A DNA stretch of 64,000 bases from RHKX01 sp041393495 (GTDB lineage: Bacteria; Actinomycetota; Thermoleophilia; Solirubrobacterales; 70-9), in the NCBI GenBank assembly GCA_041393495.1, contig JAWKKA010000006.1:83521-147520 (forward strand), read 5' to 3'. Below, in pieces: positions 8,162 through 15,935 of the stretch; positions within the stretch are counted from its first letter, which is position 1, and the number at the start of each line of letters is the position of its first letter. The position numbers were made by a program, and so were the translations under genes. The notes under the pieces were generated by a model, which ran no database searches, was not told where the DNA came from, and saw nothing but the letters and a program-made list of their open reading frames with translations.

Positions 8162-9162
8162 CAGGCCGGCGTCCGGGTCGCGGCGAGCGTGTCGGCGGCG
8201 AGGAGCGCGGCGCCGATCATGCCGGCGTCGGCACCGAGGGCGGCGGCGCGGACCGGTGTCTCGTTCTGGGGCGGCAACGCCCGCTCGCGGAGCTCCTCGC
8301 GGGCCGGGTCGAGCAGCAGGTCGCCCGCCGCCAGCACCCCGCCGCCGACGACGATCACCTCCGGGTCGAAGATGTTCGCGAGGCCGGAGAGGGCGACGCC
8401 GATCCGGCGCCCGATCGTCTCCAGCACCGCCACCGCCACCGGGTCGCCCGACCGGGCGAGAGCGGTGACGAGCCGGCCGTCGACCGGCTCGCCGGCGGCG
8501 GCGGCGCGGCCGAGGCCGGAGTCGGGCTCGGCGGCAGCGGCGCGCGCGGCCTCGGCCTCGAGCGCCGTCCCCGAGGCGATCGATTCGATGCAGCCGCGGT
8601 TCGGGCAGTTGCCCTGGCAGGGTGGGCCGTCGATGTCGACGACGACGTGGCCGAGCTCGGCGCCGGCGCCGTGGAAGCCCCGGTAGGGATTGCCGTCGAG
8701 GATCAGGCCGCCGCCGATCCCCGTGCCGATCGTCAGCAGGACGACGTGGCGCGCCCCGCGGGCCGCCCCGAGCCGGTTCTCGGCGATCGCGGCGGCGTTG
8801 CCGTCGTTGTCGATCGCGACCGGCCGGCCGAAGCGCCCGGCGACGCGCTCGCGGATCGGCACGTCGACCAGCGGCAGGTTGACGGCACTGACGCAGAGCC
8901 CCCGCTCGCGATCGATCGTGCACGGGACTCCGAGCCCGATCGCCGCGGCGCCGGGGCGGGCGTCGATCGCGGCCCGGATCTCCCCGTCGAGCAGGTCGAG
9001 GACCTCGCCGGCACCGAGGCCGGCCGATCGGGCGACGCGGCGGTGGGCGATCCGGCCGTCGGCGTCGACGACGCCGACGAGCATCTTCGTCCCGCCGAGA
9101 TCGACGCCGATCGTCTCCGCGCCGCCCCGGCGGACGGCCGGCGTGGGGCCGGACTCGGTCAC
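8161..9162 (-). CDS. ROK-family glucokinase-like sugar kinase
   Basis: Cytoplasmic sugar kinase, 333 residues from a GTG at 9160-9162. The ATP-binding opening is TIGVDLGGTKMLVGVVD. A catalytic Asp sits in IDNDGNAAAIAE. The ROK zinc site is complete: AELGHVVVD followed by PPCQGNCPNRGCIESIASG (Cys-x4-Cys-x4-Cys). The family phosphorylates glucose or related hexoses; in Actinobacteria this architecture is usually ATP-glucokinase, but substrate cannot be read from sequence. Upstream, a 42-bp divergent gap separates it from the LCP gene. No Shine-Dalgarno sequence is visible before the GTG, so a somewhat shorter N-terminus is possible. Confidence 0.88.
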   Translation of the reverse strand: MTESGPTPAVRRGGAETIGVDLGGTKMLVGVVDADGRIAHRRVARSAGLGAGEVLDLLDGEIRAAIDARPGAAAIGLGVPCTIDRERGLCVSAVNLPLVDVPIRERVAGRFGRPVAIDNDGNAAAIAENRLGAARGARHVVLLTIGTGIGGGLILDGNPYRGFHGAGAELGHVVVDIDGPPCQGNCPNRGCIESIASGTALEAEAARAAAAEPDSGLGRAAAAGEPVDGRLVTALARSGDPVAVAVLETIGRRIGVALSGLANIFDPEVIVVGGGVLAAGDLLLDPAREELRERALPPQNETPVRAAALGADAGMIGAALLAADTLAATRTPA

Positions 9163-9192
9163 GAAGCAGGAAACCGGGAGGGCATGCGGCAG

Positions 9193-9206
9193 TATTACCG
9201 GGTAAT
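9193..9206 (+). promoter_or_regulatory. -10 TATTAC with inverted repeat at the LCP start codon
   Basis: TATTAC (9193-9198) starts exactly 12 bp before the LCP ATG at 9205, which predicts a leaderless mRNA. It lies within the inverted repeat ATTACC-G-GGTAAT (9194-9206). On the opposite strand the same repeat contains TAATAC, usable as a -10 for the divergent ROK operon. One protein bound here could control both directions. Confidence 0.45.
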
Positions 9207-10512
9207 GGCACCCGGCGACCCCGAACGCCCGGATCGCCCCGAGTACAACGTCTACAAGGCCGGATCGAAGGCCTCCCGACGCGGGCGACGCACGGAGCCG
9301 AAGGCTCCCGAAGCAGCCGCCGGCCCGTCCGGCGGCGCTCGCGAGGACGCACCCTCGGAGGGCCCGGGCTACACCGTCTACAAGGCGCGGCGCGGCTTCA
9401 AGCGCACCGGCGACGGCCCGTCGCTGCGCGAACGCCTCGGTCGCGGCGGCGGGGCGCCGCGGGCGCCCGGTGAGACGCCGGCCTGGCGACGGGTGCTCCG
9501 CTGGGTCGCGATCGCCGCCGGCGTCTGGATCCTGATCAGCATCCTCGCCTTCGTCGTCTCGGCCCAGATCCAGAAGTCGAAGCTCGACGACAAGGCGGCG
9601 GCCGAGCTCGGCGGCTTCCCGCTGCTGCTCGTCGACGGGCAGAACATCCTCGTGATCGGCACCGACATCCGCCAGGAGGGCGTCCCCGACGAGAACGGCA
9701 ACCCGACGAAGCAGAAGTGCATCGACGCCGCCTCCTCCGGCGCGGTCCATCCCGACTCCTGCCTGCCCGCGCGCGCCGACACGCTGATGGTCGTCCACGC
9801 CGGCGGCGGATCGTTCCGGAAGGTCTCGATCCCGCGCGACACGTTCGCGGCGATCCCCGGCGAGGGGAACGGGAAGATCAACTCCGCCTACGCGTTCGGC
9901 GGCGCGGCGCTACAGATCAAGACCGTCGAGGACTTCCTCGGGATCGACATCGACCACGTCGCGATCCTCGACTTTCAGGGCTTCGCCGACTTCATCGACG
10001 CGATCGGCGGCGTCACCGTGAGCCTGCCGCAGCCGGTCCACTCGCGGATCAGCGGCGGATCGAGCAACGGCGGCATCACGCTGAAGCTGAAGCGCGGCGA
10101 GAACCACCTGAACGGCGATCAGGCGCTGGCGCTGGCGCGAACGCGGGAGAACCAGTCCAAGCAGGTCGAGGGCTACGACGACACCGACCGCGCCCGCACC
10201 CAACAGCTGATCGTCGCCGGCATCAAGCATCAGCTCACGAGCCCGTGGCGGATCCCGATCAACTTCCTCAAGGGGCCGTGGATCGGCTGGAACGCGCCGA
10301 AGGCGATGGTCAGCGACATGGGCGGCTTCGTCCTCCCCCAGGTCGCGATCTCGGCGGCGATCGGCGGCGACTCGGGGACGAAGATCCTGATCCCGTCCGG
10401 CTCGACCTCGAGCGGCGACCTGATCATCCCGAAGAAGCAGTGCCGCGTCGCGGTCGAGAAGCTGCTCGGGGAGCCGGGACCGCGGCCGCCGCAGTGCTCC
10501 CCGGCCGGCTGA
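9205..10512 (+). CDS. LytR-CpsA-Psr (LCP) family wall-polymer ligase
   Basis: Membrane-anchored phosphotransferase family that attaches teichoic acid, arabinogalactan or other polymers to peptidoglycan. The 435-residue product has a 100-residue basic cytoplasmic N-tail, one transmembrane helix (about 101-120) and an extracellular LCP domain: NILVIGTDIR, ADTLMVVHA, KVSIPRDTFAAIPG, KINSAYAFGG, GGVTVSLPQP, LALARTRE and DRARTQQLI. The N-tail holds two copies of a short motif, PEYNVYKAG (12-20) and PGYTVYKAR (54-62). A Cys pair between RQEG and ARADT may form a disulfide. I chose the ATG at 9205 over one at 9184 because of the -10 spacing. Its 3' end is partly duplicated downstream. Confidence 0.92.
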   Translation: MAPGDPERPDRPEYNVYKAGSKASRRGRRTEPKAPEAAAGPSGGAREDAPSEGPGYTVYKARRGFKRTGDGPSLRERLGRGGGAPRAPGETPAWRRVLRWVAIAAGVWILISILAFVVSAQIQKSKLDDKAAAELGGFPLLLVDGQNILVIGTDIRQEGVPDENGNPTKQKCIDAASSGAVHPDSCLPARADTLMVVHAGGGSFRKVSIPRDTFAAIPGEGNGKINSAYAFGGAALQIKTVEDFLGIDIDHVAILDFQGFADFIDAIGGVTVSLPQPVHSRISGGSSNGGITLKLKRGENHLNGDQALALARTRENQSKQVEGYDDTDRARTQQLIVAGIKHQLTSPWRIPINFLKGPWIGWNAPKAMVSDMGGFVLPQVAISAAIGGDSGTKILIPSGSTSSGDLIIPKKQCRVAVEKLLGEPGPRPPQCSPAG

Positions 10513-10613
10513 GGGCGTCCCCGCGCGGCAGGCCGACCCCGGCGGCGGCGCTCAGTGCTCCCCCGCCGGCTGAAGGGCGTCCGCGCGCGGCAGGCCGCCC
10601 CTGGCGGCGCTCA
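10492..10613. repeat. 61-bp tandem duplication of the LCP gene 3' end
   Basis: The last 21 bp of the LCP gene (including the TGA) plus 40 bp of flank are repeated at a 61-bp period (copies from 10492 and 10553), with a few substitutions and small indels. The second copy runs to the stop codon of the convergent FmdB gene. Confidence 0.8.
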
Positions 10614-10937
10614 GTCCTGCTTGGAGGCTGCCTTGTCGCCCTTGTCCGAGGTGGAGGAGGACCCGGACGACGACTCCGGCTTCGATTCCGATTCCTTCGC
10701 GCCCTTCCCCTCCTTCGACTCCGGCTTCGCCGCGTCGGCGCCGTTCGACTTGGCCGCGCCCTTGCGCGCGTAGTCGGTCGTGTAGAAGCCCGACCCCTTG
10801 AAGTGGACCGCGGGCGCATGCAGGACCCGCCGGGCCGGGGCGCCGCAGACGTCGCACTCGGTGATCGGGTCCTCGGACATCGACTGCATCGCCTCGAAGC
10901 GGTGCCCGTTGTCGCACTTGTAGTCGTAGATCGGCAT
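10611..10937 (-). CDS. FmdB-type zinc-ribbon protein
   Basis: Small putative regulatory protein of 108 residues. It opens MPIYDYKCDNGHRFE and continues to ITECDVCGAPARRVLHAP, giving the Cys/His-rich single zinc ribbon of the FmdB/CxxC_CXXC_SSSS family. After about residue 62 comes a low-complexity tail of Lys, Glu and Ser that is probably disordered. The ATG at 10935-10937 fits the family start; an in-frame GTG/ATG extension of 4-6 codons exists but adds nothing conserved. A TATGAT -10 lies 13 bp upstream. Function in other bacteria is unclear; FmdB was named for a link to formamidase/amidase regulation. Confidence 0.85.
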   Translation of the reverse strand: MPIYDYKCDNGHRFEAMQSMSEDPITECDVCGAPARRVLHAPAVHFKGSGFYTTDYARKGAAKSNGADAAKPESKEGKGAKESESKPESSSGSSSTSDKGDKAASKQD

Positions 10938-10950
10938 CGTCAGCGGCACA

Positions 10951-10956
10951 ATCATA
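10951..10956 (-). promoter_or_regulatory. -10 element TATGAT of the FmdB gene
   Basis: On the minus strand TATGAT begins 19 bp before the ATG at 10937, predicting a leader of about 6 nt. It matches the sigma-70 consensus at five of six positions. Confidence 0.45.
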
Positions 10957-10996
10957 GGCCGGGTGGGGGATCCGGCCGGCCCGGGGGCCGGGGGGC

Positions 10997-11092
10997 GGCG
11001 GGCGTGGCGGCGCGGGGGCCGGGAGGCCGGCGGGCGCGGGGACACGGGAACCGGGAGGCCGGCGGGCGTGGCGGCGCGGGGACCGGGAGGCC
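10997..11092. repeat. three tandem 32-bp repeats upstream of glyS
   Basis: Units at 10997-11028, 11029-11060 and 11061-11092 all begin GGCGGGCG and end CCGGGAGGCC. Units 1 and 3 differ at one base; unit 2 is more diverged. The gap from 10957 to 11160 has no credible gene. There are no spacers between units, so it is not CRISPR. Confidence 0.85.
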
Positions 11093-11160
11093 GGTGGCTG
11101 CGGCCGGACGACCGAATGCCGATCGGGGGCAACGCGCGCAGCAGATACGGTTCCCTGCCG

Positions 11161-12544
11161 ATGAGTGGCACCGCCGGCGAGCAGGAAGGGCCGAGCCTCG
11201 ATGAGATCGTCGCGCTCTGCAAGCGGCGCGGCTTCATCTTCCCGTCGTCGGAGATCTACGGCGGCGTCGGCTCGACCTACGACTACGGCCACTACGGCGT
11301 CCTGCTCAAGAACAACGTCAAGAACGAGTGGTGGCGGGCGATGCTCACCGATCGCGACGACGTCGTTGCGATCGACTCGGCGATCATCCAGAACCCGCGG
11401 GTCTGGGAGGCGTCCGGGCACCTGAGCGGCTTCAGCGATCCGCTCGTCCAGAGCCTCGGCAAGTGCAAGCGGCGCTGGCGCGAGGACCATCTCCGCGAGG
11501 CGATCGCGGCCGAGGGGGGTGACCCCGAAGGCGAGATCCACTGCCCGCAGTGCGGCGGCGAGCTCAGCGAGCCGTGCCAGTTCAACCTGATGTTCGAGAC
11601 CCACGTCGGCCCCGTCGCCGAGTCCGGCACCGAGGTCTACCTGCGCCCCGAGACCGCCCAGGGATCTTCATCAACTTCAAGAACGTGCTCCAGTTCGCGC
11701 GCGTGAAGCCGCCGTTCGGGATCGCCCAGATCGGCAAGTCGTTCCGGAACGAGATCACCCCCGGCAACTTCATCTTCCGGACGCGCGAGTTCGAGCAGAT
11801 GGAGATGGAGTTCTTCTGCCCGCCGGGCGAGGCCGGGCGGTGGCACGAGCACTGGATGAAGGAGCGGATGCGCTGGTACACCGAGCTCGGAATCCGGCCC
11901 GCCAACCTGACCCTGCGCGAGCACGGTCCGGACGAGCTCTCGCACTACTCGAGCGCCACCTCCGACATCGAGTACCGCTTCCCGATGGGCTACTCGAGCT
12001 CGAGGGGATCGCCAACCGCGGCGATTTCGACCTCACCCAGCACGCCAGGTTCAGCGGCGAGAAGCTCGAGTACTTCGACCAGCAGAGCGGCGAGCGCTAC
12101 GTCCCCCACGTGATCGAGCCGGCCGCGGGGGTCGACCGGGCGATGCTCGCCTTCATCGTCGACGCCTACGGCGTCGAGGAGGTCGAGGGTCGCTCCCGCA
12201 CCGTCCTCCGCCTGCACCCGCGGCTCGCGCCGGTCAAGGTCGCGGTGATGCCGCTCGTCAACCGCGACGGGATGCCCGAGCGCGCCCGCGAGGTCTTCGA
12301 GTCGCTGCGCCGCCGGATCGGCGCCGAGTACGACCAGGGCGGCTCGATCGGCAAGCGCTACCGCCGCCAGGACGAGATCGGCACGCCCTGGGGGATCACG
12401 ATCGACGGCGAGACCGCCGACGACGACACCGTCACGCTCCGCGACCGCGACTCGCTCGCCCAGGAGCGCGTCCCGATCGCCGACCTCGCCGACCTGCTGC
12501 TCGCCAAGCTCGGCGAGGAGTGGCGGAGCCCGAAGCTGGGCTGA
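11161..12544 (+). CDS. glyS: glycyl-tRNA synthetase, class II alpha2 type, with two frame breaks
   Basis: Charges tRNA-Gly. Residues from the ATG at 11161 read LCKRRGFIFPSSEIYGGVGSTYDYGHYGVLLKNN, then the zinc/insertion region with CPQCGGELSEPCQFN, motif 2 region GIAQIGKSFRNEITPGNFIFRTREFEQME and motif 3 IEPAAGVDRAMLAFI. The frame is lost twice. Near 11662 the text CAGGGATCTTC should be CAGGGGATCTTC, one G short. Near 11996 TACTCGAGCTCGAG should be TACTCGGAGCTCGAG, again one G short. With both bases restored the protein is continuous, about 461 residues and normal in every motif. I regard these as sequence errors. A TACGGT at 11146-11151 is a weak -10 candidate. Confidence 0.93.
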
Positions 12545-12699
12545 GCTCGACGCGCGGGGCCGCCCGACCCTTCCACGTACCGCTATCGCCACGAAGCCGT
12601 AGCGATCCTCCGCATCCGTGCATTGAGGGGTGACGTCCGAGCGGCAACCCTGGGGCCATGCCCCGTGAACTCGACGAAACCCACGCAATACGTGGGAAC

Positions 12700-12874
12700 A
12701 GGCGAAGTCACCCGGTCGAGGCGAAAGGAGGGGCGCCGATGCCGACCGCACCCGCCGCCTCACCCTCGCCGGCTACCGCGTCGTCCTACGTCACCTGGGC
12801 TCAGCTCGCCGGCCGGGGCGCGCGACGCTCTCGCCCGCGACCTGCGGACGATGCTCAGCCCGGCCCGCGCCTAG
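12700..12874 (+). pseudogene. possible C-terminal remnant of a DUF559/Vsr-like nuclease domain
   Basis: No intact gene fills 12545-12870. Reading across three frames gives DRTRRLTLAGYRVV, then VTWAQLAG, then ARDALARDLRTMLSPARA, ending at a TAG at 12872. This resembles the tail of DUF559 (Vsr-like) endonuclease domains, where a D-R-x-R-D-x2-L-x2-A-G-Y-x-V-x2-V-T-W-x-Q-L pattern precedes a short helix. At least two frameshifts separate the pieces and the catalytic N-terminal part is absent. The call rests on pattern recall only. The rest of the gap (12545-12700) shows a weak hairpin around 12580-12605 and nothing else. Confidence 0.3.
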
Positions 12875-13317
12875 ACCTGCGCCGCGACGATACTGATCGC
12901 GAGGAAGGCCACCGCGGCGGCGGTGACGAGCAGCAGCGTCCGCCCACCGCGACCGCGGATCGTGAACGCGAGGGCGAGGAACGCAGCGACTCCGGTGAGG
13001 ACGGCGCCGATCCAGCCGGCGCCGACGACGACCGGCTTGATCGAGCCGGAGAAGTCGTAGCACTCGTAGACGCCGGTCACCTCGGCTCGGTTGACGTCTT
13101 CGCAGAGCTGCGTGTCGTTGACGTCGACCATGACCGCAACCGCGACGGCACAGATGATCGCGAGGGCGAGCGCGAGGACCACCGCCCCGATCCGCAGACC
13201 TGCGTTCGCCCCGCCGCCGTCGCGCGGGCCCGAAGGCTGCGGAGCGGGCGGCGGCAGCCCGCCACCCGGTGGCGGCGTCGCAGACCCTCCCGGTGGCGGC
13301 GTCTGGGACGACTCCAT
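12871..13317 (-). CDS. small three-helix membrane protein with Pro/Gly-rich N-tail
   Basis: Unrecognised membrane protein of 148 residues from the ATG at 13315-13317; a TTG three codons upstream is an alternative. About 40 Pro, Gly and Ser residues form a probably disordered cytoplasmic tail. Three hydrophobic helices follow (about 43-68, 95-120 and 125-148). The first loop holds two cysteines (TQLCEDVN and GVYECYD) that could form an extracellular disulfide. The architecture is like many short actinobacterial membrane proteins of unknown function. It is divergent from the R2-like gene with 173 bp between them. Confidence 0.7.
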   Translation of the reverse strand: MESSQTPPPGGSATPPPGGGLPPPAPQPSGPRDGGGANAGLRIGAVVLALALAIICAVAVAVMVDVNDTQLCEDVNRAEVTGVYECYDFSGSIKPVVVGAGWIGAVLTGVAAFLALAFTIRGRGGRTLLLVTAAAVAFLAISIVAAQV

Positions 13318-13399
13318 CGCCGCCAACCTAGTCGATCACGCGGATGGCTGCCCGTCGCCGTTTGCGGGGATGACTGCGTGACTTCGACCACGCAATCCT

Positions 13400-13428
13400 G
13401 GCTGGCCGGCCAGCCGCGGCGCTATGCT
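13400..13428 (+). promoter_or_regulatory. 16-bp palindrome and -10 TATGCT upstream of the R2-like gene
   Basis: GGCTGGCC-GGCCAGCC (13400-13415) is a perfect palindrome ending 7 bp before TATGCT (13423-13428), a good -10. It would cover the -35 to spacer region of a promoter firing into the R2-like gene 60 bp downstream, so a repressor or activator site is plausible. No -35 consensus is visible. Confidence 0.4.
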
Positions 13429-13490
13429 GGATCGACCGTCGATCGCGGCCGCGGGAAGCGGGGTCGAATGCGCGACCAGGAGGGGAAGCA

Positions 13491-14762
13491 ATGTCAGTCG
13501 CCGAGCAGAACCTGACCAGCCGAATCACCTACACCGACCTCTACCGGCGCTGGGAGCAGAGCAACTGGTCGGCGATGGACCTCGACTTCAGCGCCGACCG
13601 GCAGGGCTGGGAGGACCTGACCGAGATCCAGCGCAAGTCGGCGCTCTGGATCTACTCGATGTTCTTCTACGGCGAGGACTCGGTTGCCGACAACCTCTCC
13701 CCCTACATCGACGCGGCGCCGAAGGAGGAGCAGAAGTACTTCCTGGCGACCCAGCAGGTCGACGAGGCGCGTCACGCGGTCTTCTTTCACCGCTTCTTCA
13801 GCGAGGTGATCGGCGCCGGCGAGGACATCGCCACCACCCTCGCGTTCACCGAGCCGCAGCTCGGCTGGGGCTACCGCAAGGTCTTCGACCGGCTCGACAG
13901 GATGGCCGGCGAGCTGCGCCGCGACCGCTCGCTGCCCAGGTTCGCGCAGGCGATCACGCTCTACCACCTGATCGTCGAGGCGAGCATGGCCCAGCCCGGC
14001 CAGCATTTCATCGAGGACTACTTCGTCCGCGCCGGGACGATGCCGGGCTTCAGCGCCGGCATGGAGCACGTCTCCCGCGACGAGCAGCGCCACATCGGCT
14101 TCGGCGTCAAGGTGCTCAGCGAGCTGCTCGCCGAATCGGACGAGTGCAAGGCGGCCGTCGACGAGCTCCTCGCCGAGGTGCTGCCGTGGCTGTCGTCGGT
14201 CTTCATCCCGCCGAACTGGGACCGCGAGTACACGCGCTGCTACGGGTTCGAGCTCGAGGAGATCGCCGCCTGGGGCTTCAAGGCCGTCGAGATGAAGTGG
14301 AAGGCGATCGGCTACCCGATGCAGGAGATGCCGCCCGGCGTCGCCCCGATCGACTTCGACGCCGATCCGCTCGATCGCGCCGCCGACGTGATCAGGATGG
14401 CGCAGGCCGGCGTGATCGGCGAGCCCGGTCAGGATCCCGACCCCTCGCCAGAGGTCCAGGCCCTCTACTTCGACTCGGTCAGCCGCGCCGTCGATCCCGG
14501 CGTCGTCAACGGTCACGGGCCGTTCACGGTCCAGTGGCGCTTCGCCGACGCGGCGCCCTGGCACCTCGTCGTCGCCGGCGACTCCACGCACGCGGAGGCG
14601 GGCGAGGCGACCGGCGCCGACGTGACCGTCGAGGCGAGCTGGCGCGACTTCATCGAGATCAGCAAGGGCGCCTACCCGGCGCCGCTCGCGCTCCTGCAGC
14701 GCCGGCTCCGGCTCCGTGGCGGTCCCCGCGACCTGCTCCGCCTCGCAAGGATGTTCGGCTGA
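13491..14762 (+). CDS. R2-like ferritin-fold di-iron protein fused to an SCP2 sterol-carrier domain
   Basis: The 423-residue product starts at an ATG behind a strong AGGAGGGG Shine-Dalgarno sequence. Residues 1-310 are a ribonucleotide-reductase-R2/R2lox-like four-helix bundle with paired carboxylate/His motifs: YGED (about 62), QQVDEARHAVFFHRFF (about 90), QHFIEDYF and VSRDEQRHIGFG. Family members bind Fe/Fe or Mn/Fe and make a radical or oxidise a bound lipid. From about residue 318 the sequence (YFDSVSRAVDPG...FTVQWRFADA...VTVEASWRDFIEISKG) looks like an SCP2 lipid-binding domain. The fusion suggests a di-iron oxygenase acting on a fatty acyl or sterol-like ligand rather than a true nucleotide reductase; that is inference. 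No large-subunit gene is nearby. Confidence 0.85.
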   Translation: MSVAEQNLTSRITYTDLYRRWEQSNWSAMDLDFSADRQGWEDLTEIQRKSALWIYSMFFYGEDSVADNLSPYIDAAPKEEQKYFLATQQVDEARHAVFFHRFFSEVIGAGEDIATTLAFTEPQLGWGYRKVFDRLDRMAGELRRDRSLPRFAQAITLYHLIVEASMAQPGQHFIEDYFVRAGTMPGFSAGMEHVSRDEQRHIGFGVKVLSELLAESDECKAAVDELLAEVLPWLSSVFIPPNWDREYTRCYGFELEEIAAWGFKAVEMKWKAIGYPMQEMPPGVAPIDFDADPLDRAADVIRMAQAGVIGEPGQDPDPSPEVQALYFDSVSRAVDPGVVNGHGPFTVQWRFADAAPWHLVVAGDSTHAEAGEATGADVTVEASWRDFIEISKGAYPAPLALLQRRLRLRGGPRDLLRLARMFG

Positions 14763-14786
14763 GCGCGGGAAGCCGGATGCGGTGGG

Positions 14787-14886
14787 CATGGCGGTCAGCG
14801 GGGGCGGGAGGATCGCCGGTCAGCGGGATGGGCGGAATCGCCGGCCGGCGGGATGGGCGGATGAGTGCCGGTCAGCGGGGTGCGGG
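14787..14886. repeat. 25-bp tandem repeat, about four copies
   Basis: Units with period 25 at about 14787, 14812-14836, 14837-14861 and 14862-14886 share the core GGTCAGCGGGATGGGCGGA. Units 2 and 3 differ at two or three bases. This fills most of the 168-bp gap between the R2-like gene and the dehalogenase-like gene; no gene is seen in it. Confidence 0.8.
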
Positions 14887-14930
14887 AAGGTGAGCGCCGA
14901 CACGGCCGCTCGGCGCGGGAGCCGCAGGCG

Positions 14931-15821
14931 ATGAGCGTCGCCGCGGTCCGCGCCCCCGACGAGCGCTTCGCGGACCTGCCCGACTTCCCCTGGGAGCCGC
15001 GCTACAGCGACTGGGACGGGCTTCGCCTCGCCCGGATCGACGAGGGCGAGGGGCCGGCCGTCGTCCTCTTCCACGGCGAGCCGACCTGGTCGTTTCTGTG
15101 GCGCAAGGTGATGCCGCCGCTGCTGGCGGCCGGCTACCGCTGCGTCGCCCCCGACCTGCCCGGCTTCGGGCGCTCCGACAAGCCGACCGACCTCGACTGG
15201 TACTCCTACGACCGCCACTTCGAAGCCGCGACCTCACTGCTCGAGCGGGCCGGCGTCCGCGATGCGACCTTCGTCGTCCACGACTGGGGCGGGCCGGTCG
15301 GAATGCGGATCGCCGCCGAGCGGCCGGAGATGTGCTCGCGGATCGTCGTCATGGACACCGGCATCTTCAACGGCCGCCAGCGCATGGCCGATGCCTGGAC
15401 GGCCTTCCGCGATTTCGTCCGCCGGACCGAGGACCTGCCGATCTCCTTCTTCATCAAAGGCGGCTGCGCGAGCGATCCCGATGCGACGGTGCTCGCCGCC
15501 TACGACGCGCCGTTCCCCGATCCGGCATCGAAGGCCGGCGCCCGCGCCTTCCCGCTGATGCTGCCGATGAGCCCCGAAGAGCCCGGCGCGGCGGCCGGCC
15601 AGGCCGCGGCGGACGGCATCGCGGCGCGGCAGCTTCCCTCGCTCTGCCTGTGGGCCGACTCCGACCCGATCATCCCGCTCGAGACCGGACGCGCCGTCGC
15701 CGAGCGCCTCAACCTGACGGCGCCGGAGACGATCGCGGACGCCTCCCACTTCCTTCAGGAGGACCGGGGGGCGCTGATCGGCGAGCGGATCGCCGCCTGG
15801 CTCGGCGAGCAGGACGGCTGA
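14931..15821 (+). CDS. haloalkane dehalogenase-like alpha/beta hydrolase
   Basis: The 296-residue product has the full haloalkane dehalogenase pattern: HGEPTWSFLWRKV (oxyanion and halide site), PDLPGFGRSDKP, the nucleophile region VVHDWGGPVG with Asp near residue 118 followed by the halide-binding Trp, a late acidic residue in LWADSDPIIP, and the catalytic His in ADASHFLQED. The family hydrolyses carbon-halogen bonds to an alcohol and halide; many such proteins have unknown natural substrates. I chose the ATG at 14931 because the open frame upstream is tandem-repeat DNA. It is probably monocistronic; substrate cannot be inferred. Confidence 0.85.
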   Translation: MSVAAVRAPDERFADLPDFPWEPRYSDWDGLRLARIDEGEGPAVVLFHGEPTWSFLWRKVMPPLLAAGYRCVAPDLPGFGRSDKPTDLDWYSYDRHFEAATSLLERAGVRDATFVVHDWGGPVGMRIAAERPEMCSRIVVMDTGIFNGRQRMADAWTAFRDFVRRTEDLPISFFIKGGCASDPDATVLAAYDAPFPDPASKAGARAFPLMLPMSPEEPGAAAGQAAADGIAARQLPSLCLWADSDPIIPLETGRAVAERLNLTAPETIADASHFLQEDRGALIGERIAAWLGEQDG

Positions 15822-15935
15822 CGGCGGCGAGCAGCGCGGCCGGCGTGAGCAGGGCCCGAGGCCCCTCCGATGCGGGGCGAGGCGACCGCCTGGCCGCCCC
15901 GTCCCGGGCATCGGGTCCGTAGCTGCGCAGCGGAG

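Noticed and set aside
10997..11092. CRISPR-like 32-bp repeats
   Set aside because: Units are directly adjacent with no spacers, only three copies, and no cas genes nearby.
13494..14789. 431-codon minus-strand frame antisense to the R2-SCP2 gene
   Set aside because: Shadow composition, while the plus strand has a strong Shine-Dalgarno sequence and conserved di-iron motifs.
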